Translations under genes and position numbers: made by a program
In this document: positions 56,118 to 64,000 of the stretch, piece after piece
How the letters are laid out: every line of letters begins with the position of its first letter
How positions within the stretch are numbered: position 1 is the stretch's first letter
The notes under the pieces: generated by a model
Told to the model about the DNA's origin: nothing
What the model saw: only the letters and a program-made list of their open reading frames with translations
The model's database searches: none
From: Tumebacillus lacus
GTDB taxonomy: Bacteria > Bacillota > Bacilli > Tumebacillales > Tumebacillaceae
Reading direction: 5' to 3'
DNA: 64,000 nucleotides
Assembly: GCF_026410385.1 (NCBI RefSeq)
Contig: NZ_JAPMLT010000010.1
Location: forward strand, 111,016 to 175,015

Positions 56118-57467
56118 GTGAACAAGTTCAGCTACCTTCCGACCACGGAAGCAGAACGCAATGAAATGCTCAAGTTCCTCGGCGTGAACTCGGTCGAAGA
56201 TCTCTTCACCGACATTCCGGAAAAGGCCCGTCTCGGCCGCGACCTGAACATTCCGAAAGCTCTTTCCGAGATCGAACTGACCCGCTATTTCAACCAACTG
56301 GCGGGCAAAAACAAAAACCTCGACGACCACATCTCCTTCCTCGGTGCAGGGGCGTACCAGCACTACATCCCGGCTGTCGTCGACGCAATTGTGAGCCGCT
56401 CCGAGTTTTACACCGCGTACACCCCGTATCAACCGGAGATCTCCCAAGGCATGCTGCAGGCGATCTTCGAATACCAGACGGTGGTCTGCGAACTGACCGG
56501 CATGGACGTGTCCAACGCGTCGATGTATGACGGTCCGACCGCATTTGGCGAAGCAGCGTTTATCGCATGCGCTGCGACCCGCCGCTCCAAAGTGCTCGTC
56601 GCCCGCTCGGTCAACCCGGAATACCGCAACGTCCTGCAAACGTACGGCTACGGCCAAGACATCGAAGTGGTCGAGATCGGCATCGAGAACGGCGTGATCG
56701 ACATGAACGACCTGGAGTCCAAACTGGACGACACCGTCGCAGGCGTGCTCGTTCAATACCCGAACTTCTTTGGCGGCATCGAAGACCTGCAAAAGATCGG
56801 CGAACTGGCACATGCGCAAAAAGCGCTGTTCGTCGTCTCCGTCAACCCGATCGCGATGGGTCTGTTGGAAGCGCCGGGTCACTTCGGCGCGGACATCGTC
56901 GTCGGCGAAGGTCAGTCGCTCGGCAACAGCGTCTCCTTTGGCGGTCCGTACCTCGGCATGCTCGCTGTTAAAAAAGAGCAAGTCCGCCGCATCCCGGGCC
57001 GCGTCGTCGGCCAGACGACCGACCTCGACGGACGCCGCGCGTTCGTGCTGACCCTGCAAGCGCGCGAACAGCACATCCGCCGCGAAAAGGCGTCCTCGAA
57101 CATCTGCTCCAACCAAGCGCTCAACGCGCTGGCTGCGACCGTTTACGCGTCCTACATGGGCAAAAAAGGCATGCAAGATGTCGCGAAACTCAACTTGCAA
57201 AAAGCGCACTACGCGTTCAACCGCCTGACCGCGGTCCCGAAGGTGAAGGCGCTGTTCAACACGCCGTTCTTCAACGAGTTTGCGATCCGGATCGAAGGCG
57301 ACGTGGCGGAGGTCAACAAAAAGCTGCTCGACGCCGGCATCATCGGCGGTTACGACATTGGCTCCGCATACCCGGAGTACAAAGGCGCGATGCTGATCTG
57401 CGTGACCGAACTGCGCACCAAAGAAGACATCGACCTGTTGGCTGAAAGACTGGAGGCGATCCTGTAA
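56118..57467 (+). CDS. gcvPA: Glycine decarboxylase P protein, subunit 1
   Basis: N-terminal half of the split P protein found in Bacilli, 449 residues. [15 protein letters not shown] opens it, with [14 protein letters not shown] and GPSDGPTA-type [12 protein letters not shown] further in. It has no PLP lysine. AAGGAGG precedes the GTG start. Confidence 0.96.
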   Translation: MNKFSYLPTTEAERNEMLKFLGVNSVEDLFTDIPEKARLGRDLNIPKALSEIELTRYFNQLAGKNKNLDDHISFLGAGAYQHYIPAVVDAIVSRSEFYTAYTPYQPEISQGMLQAIFEYQTVVCELTGMDVSNASMYDGPTAFGEAAFIACAATRRSKVLVARSVNPEYRNVLQTYGYGQDIEVVEIGIENGVIDMNDLESKLDDTVAGVLVQYPNFFGGIEDLQKIGELAHAQKALFVVSVNPIAMGLLEAPGHFGADIVVGEGQSLGNSVSFGGPYLGMLAVKKEQVRRIPGRVVGQTTDLDGRRAFVLTLQAREQHIRREKASSNICSNQALNALAATVYASYMGKKGMQDVAKLNLQKAHYAFNRLTAVPKVKALFNTPFFNEFAIRIEGDVAEVNKKLLDAGIIGGYDIGSAYPEYKGAMLICVTELRTKEDIDLLAERLEAIL

Positions 57468-58933
57468 TGCGTCAAGAACAAGACAAAGCGTTGATCTTCG
57501 AACTGAGCGTGGAGGGCCGCGTCGCGTACAGCCTGCCGGAACTCGACGTGCCGGAGATCGCTGTCGACGAACTCATCCCGTCCGCCTATATCCGCAAAGA
57601 GCCGGCTCGTCTGCCGGAGATGTCCGAATTGGACCTGATCCGTCACTACACGGAGCTGTCCAAGCGCAACCACGGCATCGACGACGGTTTCTATCCGCTC
57701 GGCTCCTGCACGATGAAATACAACCCGAAGCGCAACGAGCGCATGGCGCGCATCCCGGGCTTCGCACAGATCCACCCGCTCCAGCCGGAAGAGCAAGTGC
57801 AAGGCGCGCTGGAACTGATGTACAACCTGCAAGTCGAACTGGCGGAGATCACCGGCATGGACGAAGTGTCGTTGCAACCGGCAGCGGGCGCGCACGGCGA
57901 GTGGACCGGCTTGATGATGATCCGCGCGTATCACGAAGCGCGCGGTGAAAAGCGCACCACCGTCATCGTCCCGGACTCCGCTCACGGCACCAACCCGGCG
58001 TCGGCGACCGTAGCAGGCTACCGCACCGTCACCGTCAAGTCGAACGAGCGCGGCGGCGTCGACCTCGAAGCGCTGCGTGCGGTCGTTAACGAAGACACCG
58101 CCGCACTGATGCTGACCAACCCGTCGACCCTCGGTCTGTTCGAAGATCAGATCGTCGAGATCGCCGAGATCGTCCATGAAGCGGGCGGCCTCCTGTACTA
58201 CGACGGAGCAAACGCCAACGCGATCCTCGGCTATGCGCGTCCGGGTGACATGGGCTTTGACGTCGTCCATCTCAACTTGCACAAGACGTTCACCACCCCG
58301 CACGGCGGCGGCGGCCCGGGCTCCGGTCCGGTCGGCGTGAAGAAAATGCTGATCCCGCACCTGCCGAAACCGCGCGTCGAGTATGACGAAGCGAACGACC
58401 GCTACACCCTCAACTGGGACCGTCCGCAGTCGATCGGCAAAGTCAAAGGCTTCTGGGGCAACTTTGGCATCAACGTCCGCGCCTACTCCTACATCCGCAC
58501 GATGGGTCCGGACGGCCTGAAGCAAGTCACGGAAAACGCCGTGCTCAACGCCAACTACATGATGCGTCGACTGGAGCCGCACTATGATCTGCCGTACAAC
58601 CAGATCTGCAAACACGAGTTTGTCCTGACCGGCCGCCGCTACAAAAAAGAGTTCGGCGTCAAGACGCTCGACATCGCGAAGCGCCTGCTCGACTTCGGCG
58701 TGCATCCGCCGACGATCTACTTCCCGCTCAACGTTGAGGAAGCGATCATGATCGAGCCGACCGAAACGGAGAACAAACAGACCCTCGACCACTTCTGCGA
58801 CGCGATGATCCAGATCGCCAAAGAAGCAGAGGAAAACCCGGAGCAAGTCAAAAACGCTCCGCACACCACCAAGGTCAACCGCCTCGACGAGACCACGGCA
58901 GCCAGAAACCCGGTGCTGCGCTTCGAGTTTTAA
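57467..58933 (+). CDS. gcvPB: Glycine decarboxylase P protein, subunit 2 (PLP-binding)
   Basis: Catalytic half of the split P protein, 488 residues. PLP lysine is K273 in [15 protein letters not shown]; also [13 protein letters not shown] and [13 protein letters not shown] overlaps the stop of gcvPA (TAATG). Together with gcvT it breaks glycine down to CO2, ammonia and methylene-THF. Confidence 0.97.
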   Translation: MRQEQDKALIFELSVEGRVAYSLPELDVPEIAVDELIPSAYIRKEPARLPEMSELDLIRHYTELSKRNHGIDDGFYPLGSCTMKYNPKRNERMARIPGFAQIHPLQPEEQVQGALELMYNLQVELAEITGMDEVSLQPAAGAHGEWTGLMMIRAYHEARGEKRTTVIVPDSAHGTNPASATVAGYRTVTVKSNERGGVDLEALRAVVNEDTAALMLTNPSTLGLFEDQIVEIAEIVHEAGGLLYYDGANANAILGYARPGDMGFDVVHLNLHKTFTTPHGGGGPGSGPVGVKKMLIPHLPKPRVEYDEANDRYTLNWDRPQSIGKVKGFWGNFGINVRAYSYIRTMGPDGLKQVTENAVLNANYMMRRLEPHYDLPYNQICKHEFVLTGRRYKKEFGVKTLDIAKRLLDFGVHPPTIYFPLNVEEAIMIEPTETENKQTLDHFCDAMIQIAKEAEENPEQVKNAPHTTKVNRLDETTAARNPVLRFEF

Positions 58934-58949
58934 TGGAAGGCAGGCCAAC

Positions 58950-58982
58950 AAAAAAGCACCCTGTTGACAGGGTGCTTTTTCC
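58950..58982. terminator. Bidirectional terminator between gcvPB and the phosphatase gene
   Basis: AAAAAGCACCCTG/CAGGGTGCTTTTT hairpin with A and T runs either side. Confidence 0.92.
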
Positions 58983-59597
58983 TTAGTTTTCATTTAAATG
59001 CGCCGTGCAACCGATTTCGAAGATCGTCCAAGACCCGTCGATCTCGCGGATGACGCGGGTGATGCTGGTGTTGCCGAGCTTGTTGACGCCCGAGCCGTAG
59101 AGACCTTCGCTGATCTTGTGTAGGAAGGCGTTGATGAAGCCGCCGTGTGAGACGACGAGCACGTTTTGTCCTTCATAGCGGTCGGCGATTACGGTGATGA
59201 TCCGCAAGGCACGCTCGCGGAGTTGATCGAACGTCTCGACGTTCAGCCCGGACTCTGGCTGGTGACCCGGCTCCCAGAAATCCGGGTAGCGGTCGGTGAT
59301 CTCGCTGCGCGTCAGGCCTTCCAGATCCCCGAAGGAGCGTTCGCGCAGGTCGACATGGACCTCGTGGTCGACGCCGAGCGTACCGGCGATCATGGCGGCC
59401 GTCTTGTGAGCCCGCTGCAGGTCGCTGGAGTGGACGATGTGATGTTCTTCGCCTTGCAGGCGAGCGGCGACCTGTTCCGCTTGCAGGAGACCGGCCTCGC
59501 TGAGCGGGATGTCCCGCGAGCCTTGTAGGCGCATCTCGCGGTTCCAGATCGTCTCGCCGTGGCGGACGAGGGTGATGCGTGTGGATGATACGGACAT
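58983..59597 (-). CDS. Histidine phosphatase family protein
   Basis: Phosphoglycerate-mutase-like phosphatase, 204 residues. Catalytic LVRHGETxWN at 10-19, ERSFGDLEGL, and the second His in VVSHGGF. Substrate unknown (sugar phosphate, cobalamin precursor or phosphoprotein). Convergent with the gcv operon and inserted before aroQ. Confidence 0.9.
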   Translation of the reverse strand: MSVSSTRITLVRHGETIWNREMRLQGSRDIPLSEAGLLQAEQVAARLQGEEHHIVHSSDLQRAHKTAAMIAGTLGVDHEVHVDLRERSFGDLEGLTRSEITDRYPDFWEPGHQPESGLNVETFDQLRERALRIITVIADRYEGQNVLVVSHGGFINAFLHKISEGLYGSGVNKLGNTSITRVIREIDGSWTIFEIGCTAHLNEN

Positions 59598-59663
59598 AGG
59601 ACTGACACCTCACGTACAACAGATTGCTCTTAGTATATCATGAGCCCGCCCGGTGCGTTCCTC

Positions 59664-59692
59664 TGTTCAATACACCTGTTTCGTGATAAAAT
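59664..59692 (+). promoter_or_regulatory. Promoter of aroQ-pepP
   Basis: TGTTCA, 17 bases, TAAAAT with TGA before it. The -35 is weak; the extended -10 is good. Confidence 0.5.
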
Positions 59693-59723
59693 GATTCTTG
59701 GACTTTTTGGGAGGTACTTCCCT

Positions 59724-60185
59724 ATGGCACACTTACTTGTTTTGCATGGACCAAATTTAAACTTGCTCGGCACCCGTGAGCCGAACGTCTACGGAACGGT
59801 GACGATGGAGGGGATCAACCGCGATCTCGCCTCGCTCGCCGACCGATTTGGCATCGGGATCGACTTTTACCAGTCGAACCACGAAGGGGACATCATCGAC
59901 CGCCTGCAGGCTGCGCGTGGACAGTCGGACGGGATCATCATCAACCCGGCCGCCTACACGCACACTTCGGTGGCGATTCGTGATTGCCTCGCTGCGATCT
60001 CGATCCCGACGATCGAGGTCCATCTGTCGAACATCCACGCGCGGGAGGAGTTTCGCCACACCTCGCTGACGGCTCCTGTCGTCATGGGGCAGATCAGCGG
60101 GCTAGGCGCGCTGGGGTACACGCTGGCGTTCCACGCGTTGCTGGAGGAGTTTGCAAAACGGGGCCTGCTGGCGACCGAATCATAG
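59724..60185 (+). CDS. aroQ: Type II 3-dehydroquinate dehydratase
   Basis: Dehydrates 3-dehydroquinate in the shikimate pathway. The 153-residue protein has LHGPNLNLLGTREP (reactive Tyr loop nearby, NVYGTVT), INPAAYTHTS, and EVHLSNIHAREEFRH. GGAGGT lies 8 bases before the ATG. Followed by pepP and efp, the conserved yqhS-yqhT-efp order. Confidence 0.97.
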   Translation: MAHLLVLHGPNLNLLGTREPNVYGTVTMEGINRDLASLADRFGIGIDFYQSNHEGDIIDRLQAARGQSDGIIINPAAYTHTSVAIRDCLAAISIPTIEVHLSNIHAREEFRHTSLTAPVVMGQISGLGALGYTLAFHALLEEFAKRGLLATES

Positions 60186-60203
60186 CAAGGAGGGCGATCT
60201 TGC

Positions 60204-61271
60204 ATGGAACAGCGTTTGACTCGACTGCGTGCGGCGATGGACAAACAGGGTCTTTCGGCCCTGCTGGTGCTTCGCCCTGAGAACCGCCGGTACATAAGCG
60301 GCTTCACCGGTTCGGCCGGCCTTCTGCTCGTCACGCAGGATGAAGCGGTGTTTTTCACCGACTTCCGCTATCTGGCACAAGCGGCCGAACAAGCCCCGCA
60401 CTGCCGTCTCGTCGAGTACAAGTCTCCGAACGAAGTGTTGCGCGATGAACTGAACAAACTGGGCATCAAACAGCTCGGGTTTGAACAGGACTTCGTCACC
60501 TACGCGCAGCATCAGGCGTTCGCCGATGTGCTCGGCGTGGAATTGATTCCGACCTCCGGGATCGTCGAAGAGCTGCGCGCCGTCAAAGAGGAGAGCGAGC
60601 TGGCGATCATGCGCCAGGCCGCAAAGATCGCCGACGACGCGTTTGCCCACATCTGCACCTTCCTGCGCCCTGGTCTCACCGAGCGCGAGGTCGCGGTGGA
60701 GTTGGAGATGTTCATGCGCAAAGCAGGGGCCAAATCTTCGGCGTTCGACATCATCGTCGCATCCGGGTGGCGTTCTTCGCTGCCGCACGGGGTGGCGAGC
60801 GACAAAGTTCTTGAAAAAGGGGATTTTGTCAAACTCGATTTTGGCGCATACTACCAAGGGTACAACTCCGACCTGACCCGCACCGTCGTGCTCGGGACAC
60901 CGACCGACAAGCAGCGTGAGGTCTACGAGATCGTGCTGGAGGCTCAAAAGCATGCCGTGGCGAACATCAAGCCGGGCATGACAGGAGCTGAGGCTGACCG
61001 CTTGGCACGCGACATCATCGAGGCGAAAGGCTATGGCGAGTATTTTGGTCATGGCACAGGACACGGCCTCGGCCTCGTCGTGCACGAGCATCCGTCGGTG
61101 TCCTTCCGCGGCGAGCAGCATGTGCTCGTTCCGGGCAACGTCGTCACCGTCGAGCCTGGCATCTACTTGCCAGAGTGGGGCGGCGTGCGCATCGAAGATG
61201 ACATCGTCCTCACCGAGACGGGCAACGACGTGTTGACCCGCTCGCCGAAGGAACTGCTGATCATCCAATAA
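60204..61271 (+). CDS. pepP: Xaa-Pro aminopeptidase (M24B)
   Basis: Removes the N-terminal residue before proline. The 355-residue protein has a creatinase-like N-domain and a pita-bread catalytic domain. Metal ligands are visible in LDFGAYYQGYNSDLTRT (two Asp), HGTGHGLGL (His), VEPGIY (Glu) and RIEDD (Glu). AAGGAGG precedes the ATG. B. subtilis YqhT equivalent. Confidence 0.93.
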   Translation: MEQRLTRLRAAMDKQGLSALLVLRPENRRYISGFTGSAGLLLVTQDEAVFFTDFRYLAQAAEQAPHCRLVEYKSPNEVLRDELNKLGIKQLGFEQDFVTYAQHQAFADVLGVELIPTSGIVEELRAVKEESELAIMRQAAKIADDAFAHICTFLRPGLTEREVAVELEMFMRKAGAKSSAFDIIVASGWRSSLPHGVASDKVLEKGDFVKLDFGAYYQGYNSDLTRTVVLGTPTDKQREVYEIVLEAQKHAVANIKPGMTGAEADRLARDIIEAKGYGEYFGHGTGHGLGLVVHEHPSVSFRGEQHVLVPGNVVTVEPGIYLPEWGGVRIEDDIVLTETGNDVLTRSPKELLIIQ

Positions 61272-61310
61272 ACAACATTCTATTTGATCTGATACAGGAG
61301 GCTTTTCCCA

Positions 61311-61868
61311 ATGATCTCTTCCAACGATTTCCGTCCCGGCGTTACCATCGAGTATGACGGCCACATCTGGCGCGTCGTCGAGTTCCTGCACGTAAAGCCG
61401 GGCAAAGGCGCAGCGTTTGTCCGCACCAAGCTGAAAAATCTCCGCAACGGCTCCGTGAAGGAAATGACCTTCCGCGCGGGTGAGAAAGTGCCGCGCGCAC
61501 GCGTTGAAAACCGTTCGATGAACTACCTGTACAACGACGGCGAAATGTACACCTTCATGGACAACGAGTCCTTTGATCAGCTGAACGTCCCGGCTGCGAT
61601 GCTGGAAGATGAAGCGAAGTACATGCTGGAAAACATGGAATGCCAAGTCATGATCTACGAAGGTCAAGCGATCGGCGTGGAACTGCCGAACACCGTCGTG
61701 CTGGCTGTTGCTGAGACCGAACCGGGCATCAAAGGCGACACCGCGCAAGGCGGCTCCAAGAAAGCAGTTATGGAATCCGGCGCTGTTGTCGACGTTCCGC
61801 TGTTCATCGAGCAAGGTGAAAAGCTGATCATCAACACCCGCGACGGCTCCTACATGTCCCGCGCATAA
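61311..61868 (+). CDS. efp: Elongation factor P
   Basis: Rescues ribosomes stalled at polyproline. Standard 185 residues; the modified-loop region is KPGKG (residues 29-33), and the end is [18 protein letters not shown] precedes the ATG. Confidence 0.98.
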   Translation: MISSNDFRPGVTIEYDGHIWRVVEFLHVKPGKGAAFVRTKLKNLRNGSVKEMTFRAGEKVPRARVENRSMNYLYNDGEMYTFMDNESFDQLNVPAAMLEDEAKYMLENMECQVMIYEGQAIGVELPNTVVLAVAETEPGIKGDTAQGGSKKAVMESGAVVDVPLFIEQGEKLIINTRDGSYMSRA

Positions 61869-61886
61869 CAACATACGCTTTTCGAA

Positions 61887-61916
61887 GACCTCACGGCTCG
61901 CCGTGGGGTTTTTTCT
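61887..61916 (+). terminator. Terminator of efp
   Basis: CCTCACGG/CCGTGGGG stem with CTCG loop, then six Ts. Confidence 0.9.
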
Positions 61917-61991
61917 GATTAGCATGTCTGACTTGTCCCTGTGGCGCATAGTCTCTAGTAACAACGAACATTTTTACGGGAGAGGTGTGGC

Positions 61992-62267
61992 ATGCTGTCA
62001 TTGTTGCGGGACAATATTTTATATGGGATGGCCGGACTGCGATTCCTGTCCGGATCGATTGAGATCATCGCAGCCTTGCTCATGCTGTATTACGGCACGG
62101 TGCAAAAAGCGGTGCAGATCAACGCGGGGCTTGCGATGGTGGGTCCGACCGTCTTGATTCTGGTCACGTCGCTCGGTTTGATCGGCCTCGCCGATAAGTT
62201 GGAGTTTTGGCGGATGGCAGTGGTGATGGGCGGCGTCGGATTGATTCTTTGGGGCGTGCGCGGATAA
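61992..62267 (+). CDS. yqhV: YqhV-family membrane protein
   Basis: DUF2619-type small membrane protein of 91 residues with three hydrophobic helices. Identity supported by place directly after efp, as in B. subtilis. Function unknown. Unlike B. subtilis the spoIIIA genes do not follow. Confidence 0.85.
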   Translation: MLSLLRDNILYGMAGLRFLSGSIEIIAALLMLYYGTVQKAVQINAGLAMVGPTVLILVTSLGLIGLADKLEFWRMAVVMGGVGLILWGVRG

Positions 62268-62348
62268 AGTTTCCTAGCTTGGGTAAAATGACGTGTGGAT
62301 GCTACATATTGAAAGCGCCGGCACGCAGCGGCCTAAGGAGGAAGAGCA

Positions 62349-62795
62349 ATGCAACAGATCAAGGAAAGATTGGCATACCTGAAGGGTCTGGCGGATGGGT
62401 TGAACGTGGGCGACAACACCCCTGAAGGGCGTGTGCTCGTGGGCATCATGGACGTGCTGTCGGAAGTGGCTTCGGAAATGGATCGTCTGACGGCCCGCTC
62501 GGAGCAATTGGAAGAATACATCGAGGCGATCGATGATGATTTGACCGATCTGGAAAGCGACCTCTTTGACGAGTATGACGAGGATTTGGACGTCGATGTC
62601 GAGTTTGAAGAAGAGGAAGACGATGATGACTTGGCCATCGAATACTTGGAGATGAACTGCCCGAACTGCAATGAGACGGTGTTTGTCGATGCCGACGTGT
62701 TTGAAAATGACGAGGTTGTCGAAGTCCTCTGCCCGGAGTGCAAAGAGACGGTGCTGGTGAATGACGACGAGAGCGACGAATTTCTGGGTGATTGA
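62349..62795 (+). CDS. CD1247-type zinc-ribbon protein
   Basis: A 148-residue protein: N-terminal helical part (residues 1-60), an extremely acidic middle (60-95, mostly Asp/Glu), and a CxxC...CxxC zinc ribbon at 104/107/128/131. It resembles the conserved CD1247 N-terminal family of Bacillota. AAGGAGGAAG precedes the ATG. Function unknown. Confidence 0.85.
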   Translation: MQQIKERLAYLKGLADGLNVGDNTPEGRVLVGIMDVLSEVASEMDRLTARSEQLEEYIEAIDDDLTDLESDLFDEYDEDLDVDVEFEEEEDDDDLAIEYLEMNCPNCNETVFVDADVFENDEVVEVLCPECKETVLVNDDESDEFLGD

Positions 62796-62825
62796 TCACC
62801 TTGCAGAGAAAAAGAAACGCACAAA

Positions 62826-62865
62826 CGCCCCCTGGCTGCTACCAAGCAGCGCGGGGGGTTTTTGT
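62826..62865 (+). terminator. Terminator of the zinc-ribbon gene
   Basis: CCCC..GCTGCT/AGCAGC..GGGG hairpin followed by TTTTT on the + strand. It overlaps the 3' end of the - strand membrane-protein gene. Confidence 0.85.
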
Positions 62866-62979
62866 GTGGCTTGACGGAGACATTTTGAAGTACAGCGTAC
62901 AGAGGAGGACTATGAGCAGGAGAAAGATGATCAGAAATGCGACGATCCACTTGGTGATGGTGGCGAGAGCGTTTGTCAC
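62839..62979 (-). CDS. Tiny membrane protein, unknown
   Basis: A 46-residue protein starting at GTG, with AAAGGAGGG 7 bases upstream. One membrane helix (WIVAFLIIFLLLIVLLCTLYF) and a short positively charged tail. No family recognised. Its stop codon lies inside the terminator stem of the facing gene. Confidence 0.6.
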   Translation of the reverse strand: MTNALATITKWIVAFLIIFLLLIVLLCTLYFKMSPSSHTKTPRAAW

Positions 62980-63000
62980 GGCAGTCCCTCCTTTACTCTC

Positions 63001-63642
63001 GTTTCTTCTCTGAAAGGGTTTGCGCATTACCAGTACATGCAGGGAGACAAGGAGATGACCTGCACAGGCGTGGAGGGAGAGCGAAAAATAGGCGAGTTAG
63101 CGACAGTCCTCCCGCCGGTATTTGCTGTTGGGTACACAGATGGTCCGCAGGATGTGCATTTGCTCAAAAGGTTTTTCGCGCGGATGATTTCGCTGAACAC
63201 CTTGCCCGCGGTCGGTTGTGAGCTGCCTCCGTAAGCCCTGGGTCCGAGCGCGAAAAAACCGCTCCGTCTGACTCCGATCAGTGCCGAACAGATCTCCAAA
63301 CGCCGGAGCGGACGCAACCAAGGCATCGCCTGGACGCTGACCAACGGACAGAATCAACAGGCTTTCGTCTATAAAGAGCAGACCGCCGAGGCGCATTTAT
63401 GAATTCCGTTTTTAACCGAATCGGTCAAGCCGTGGTTGCCTTTGTCAGGCGGTCAAGGCGAAGATCGCGTAGCGCAATCCCATTTGAAGACATTCCGCAG
63501 TCCTGCAACCCGCGAAGTGGCGTGATTGGCTCCGGGAATCCAGTTGCAAGCGAGGCCGGATTATCCGTACCTTGTCTCTCTGTACGGTGCTCTGCCCAAC
63601 TCTTTGGACGAAAAACTGGTGTTTTTCTGTGGGAAAAAATAG
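63001..63642 (+). pseudogene. Decayed gene with three in-frame stops
   Basis: Frame 1 reads as native-like protein for about 200 codons, with third-position GC like the neighbours, but is broken by TAA at 63232-63234, TGA at 63400-63402 and TGA at 63523-63525 before the final TAG at 63640-63642. Fragments such as FAVGYTDGPQDVHLLKRF, RRSGRNQGIAWTL and DYPYLVSLYGALPNSLD look real, yet I do not recognise the family. The 5' edge is uncertain. Confidence 0.6.
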
Positions 63643-63645
63643 CGG

Positions 63646-63674
63646 TTGTATGGTAGCGGGTCTCGTGATAAGAT
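63646..63674 (+). promoter_or_regulatory. rRNA operon promoter
   Basis: TTGTAT, exactly 17 bases, TAAGAT with TGA before it (extended -10), starting just after the pseudogene stop. It lies about 125 bases before 16S. Confidence 0.65.
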
Positions 63675-63798
63675 AGCTCTTGTCGCCGCGAGAGACACGG
63701 TGATGAGAGAGAAATGAACGAGATTGATCCTTGAAAACTAAACGAGTGTAACGAGATCGATTTTCGAGCCGGCGATTCAGTTCGCTATGAACCAAACT
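63675..63798 (+). other. Pre-16S leader
   Basis: Transcribed spacer with TCCTTGAAAACTAAACGAG, the usual sequence before 16S in Bacillota, and complementary arms for rRNA processing presumably completed beyond the window. Confidence 0.6.
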
Positions 63799-64000
63799 TT
63801 TATTGAGAGTTTGATCCTGGCTCAGGACGAACGCTGGCGGCGTGCCTAATACATGCAAGTCGAGCGGATTGAATCGGAGCTTGCTCCGAGGATGTCAGCG
63901 GCGGACGGGTGAGTAACACGTGGGCAATCTGCCCGACAGACCGGGATAACGCTTGGAAACGAGTGCTAATACCGGATAGGCTCTTGAGTCGCATGACTTT
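63799..64000 (+). rRNA. 16S ribosomal RNA, 5' part
   Basis: Contains AGAGTTTGATCCTGGCTCAG at 63806-63825 (positions 8-27 of 16S), then GACGAACGCTGGCGGCGTGC and the CACGTGGGCAATCTGCCC helix region. Truncated by the window end. The variable V1 loop could give the genus in a database search. Confidence 0.98.

Noticed and set aside
57350..58993. A 547-codon - strand frame opposite gcvPB
   Set aside because: Shadow of the gcvPB reading frame; compositional artefact.
63400..63525. TGA codons in the frame before 16S as selenocysteine or tryptophan
   Set aside because: The same frame also contains TAA, no SECIS-like hairpin was seen, and other genes in the window use TGA as stop.

Overview
The window is chromosomal DNA of a GC-rich, endospore-forming monoderm of the Bacillota. 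Sporulation genes (spoIIB, spoIVFA/FB, spo0B, a spo0E-like phosphatase), MinCD without MinE, the Prp/L27 pair and Bacillus-type gene order all point that way. The 16S start and the gene content fit the Alicyclobacillaceae, perhaps Tumebacillus; that is inference, because no search was run. The + strand carries most genes.

Layout. (1) 1-2925: 3' part of valS, then folC. (2) 3121-12941: an 11-gene type IV pilus operon (pilB, pilT, pilC, major pilin, pilD, three minor pilins, pilM, pilN, pilO), sitting where B. subtilis has only the prepilin peptidase gene comC. (3) 13080-17634: a secreted G5/3D wall protein, SpoIIB, a secreted GH114-like hydrolase behind a c-di-GMP-I (GEMM) riboswitch with its own terminator, and aspA. 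(4) 17828-32142: maf, radC, mreBCD, two tandem PBP2 genes, minCD, spoIVFA/FB, RNase G, L21, Prp, L27. (5) 32235-34480: spo0B, obg and a JAMM protease overlapping obg. (6) 34541-44723: a TauE permease, an MFS transporter, a membrane phosphoesterase, the seven-gene comG competence pilus operon, a secreted phosphoesterase, a Spo0E-like phosphatase beside Spo0A boxes, a small membrane protein and aroK. (7) 44796-52008: asnB, an ACT protein, thrB, a DnaI-like loader, a coiled-coil secreted protein, an orphan PhnD-like lipoprotein and an unknown exported protein. (8) 51948-62267: yqhG and a SNF2 helicase on the - strand, then a tandem glycine riboswitch driving gcvT-gcvPA-gcvPB, a histidine phosphatase, aroQ, pepP, efp and yqhV. 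(9) 62349-64000: a zinc-ribbon protein, a tiny membrane protein, a decayed gene with three in-frame stops, an rrn promoter and the first 200 nt of 16S rRNA.

How it fits together. Two separate pilus machines (surface type IV pilus and competence pseudopilus) share one visible prepilin peptidase. The c-di-GMP riboswitch places a predicted exopolysaccharide hydrolase next to the pilus operon, suggesting a motile/sessile switch. The mre/PBP2/min/spo block is the conserved morphogenesis and sporulation locus; relative to B. subtilis it is broken after obg by a roughly 12.4 kb block before the ACT gene. From comG onward the order comG-aroK-yqhG-SNF2-gcv-aroQ-pepP-efp-yqhV matches a second B. subtilis locus, so two loci are joined here. 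No CRISPR array, intact insertion sequence, prophage or tRNA was seen.
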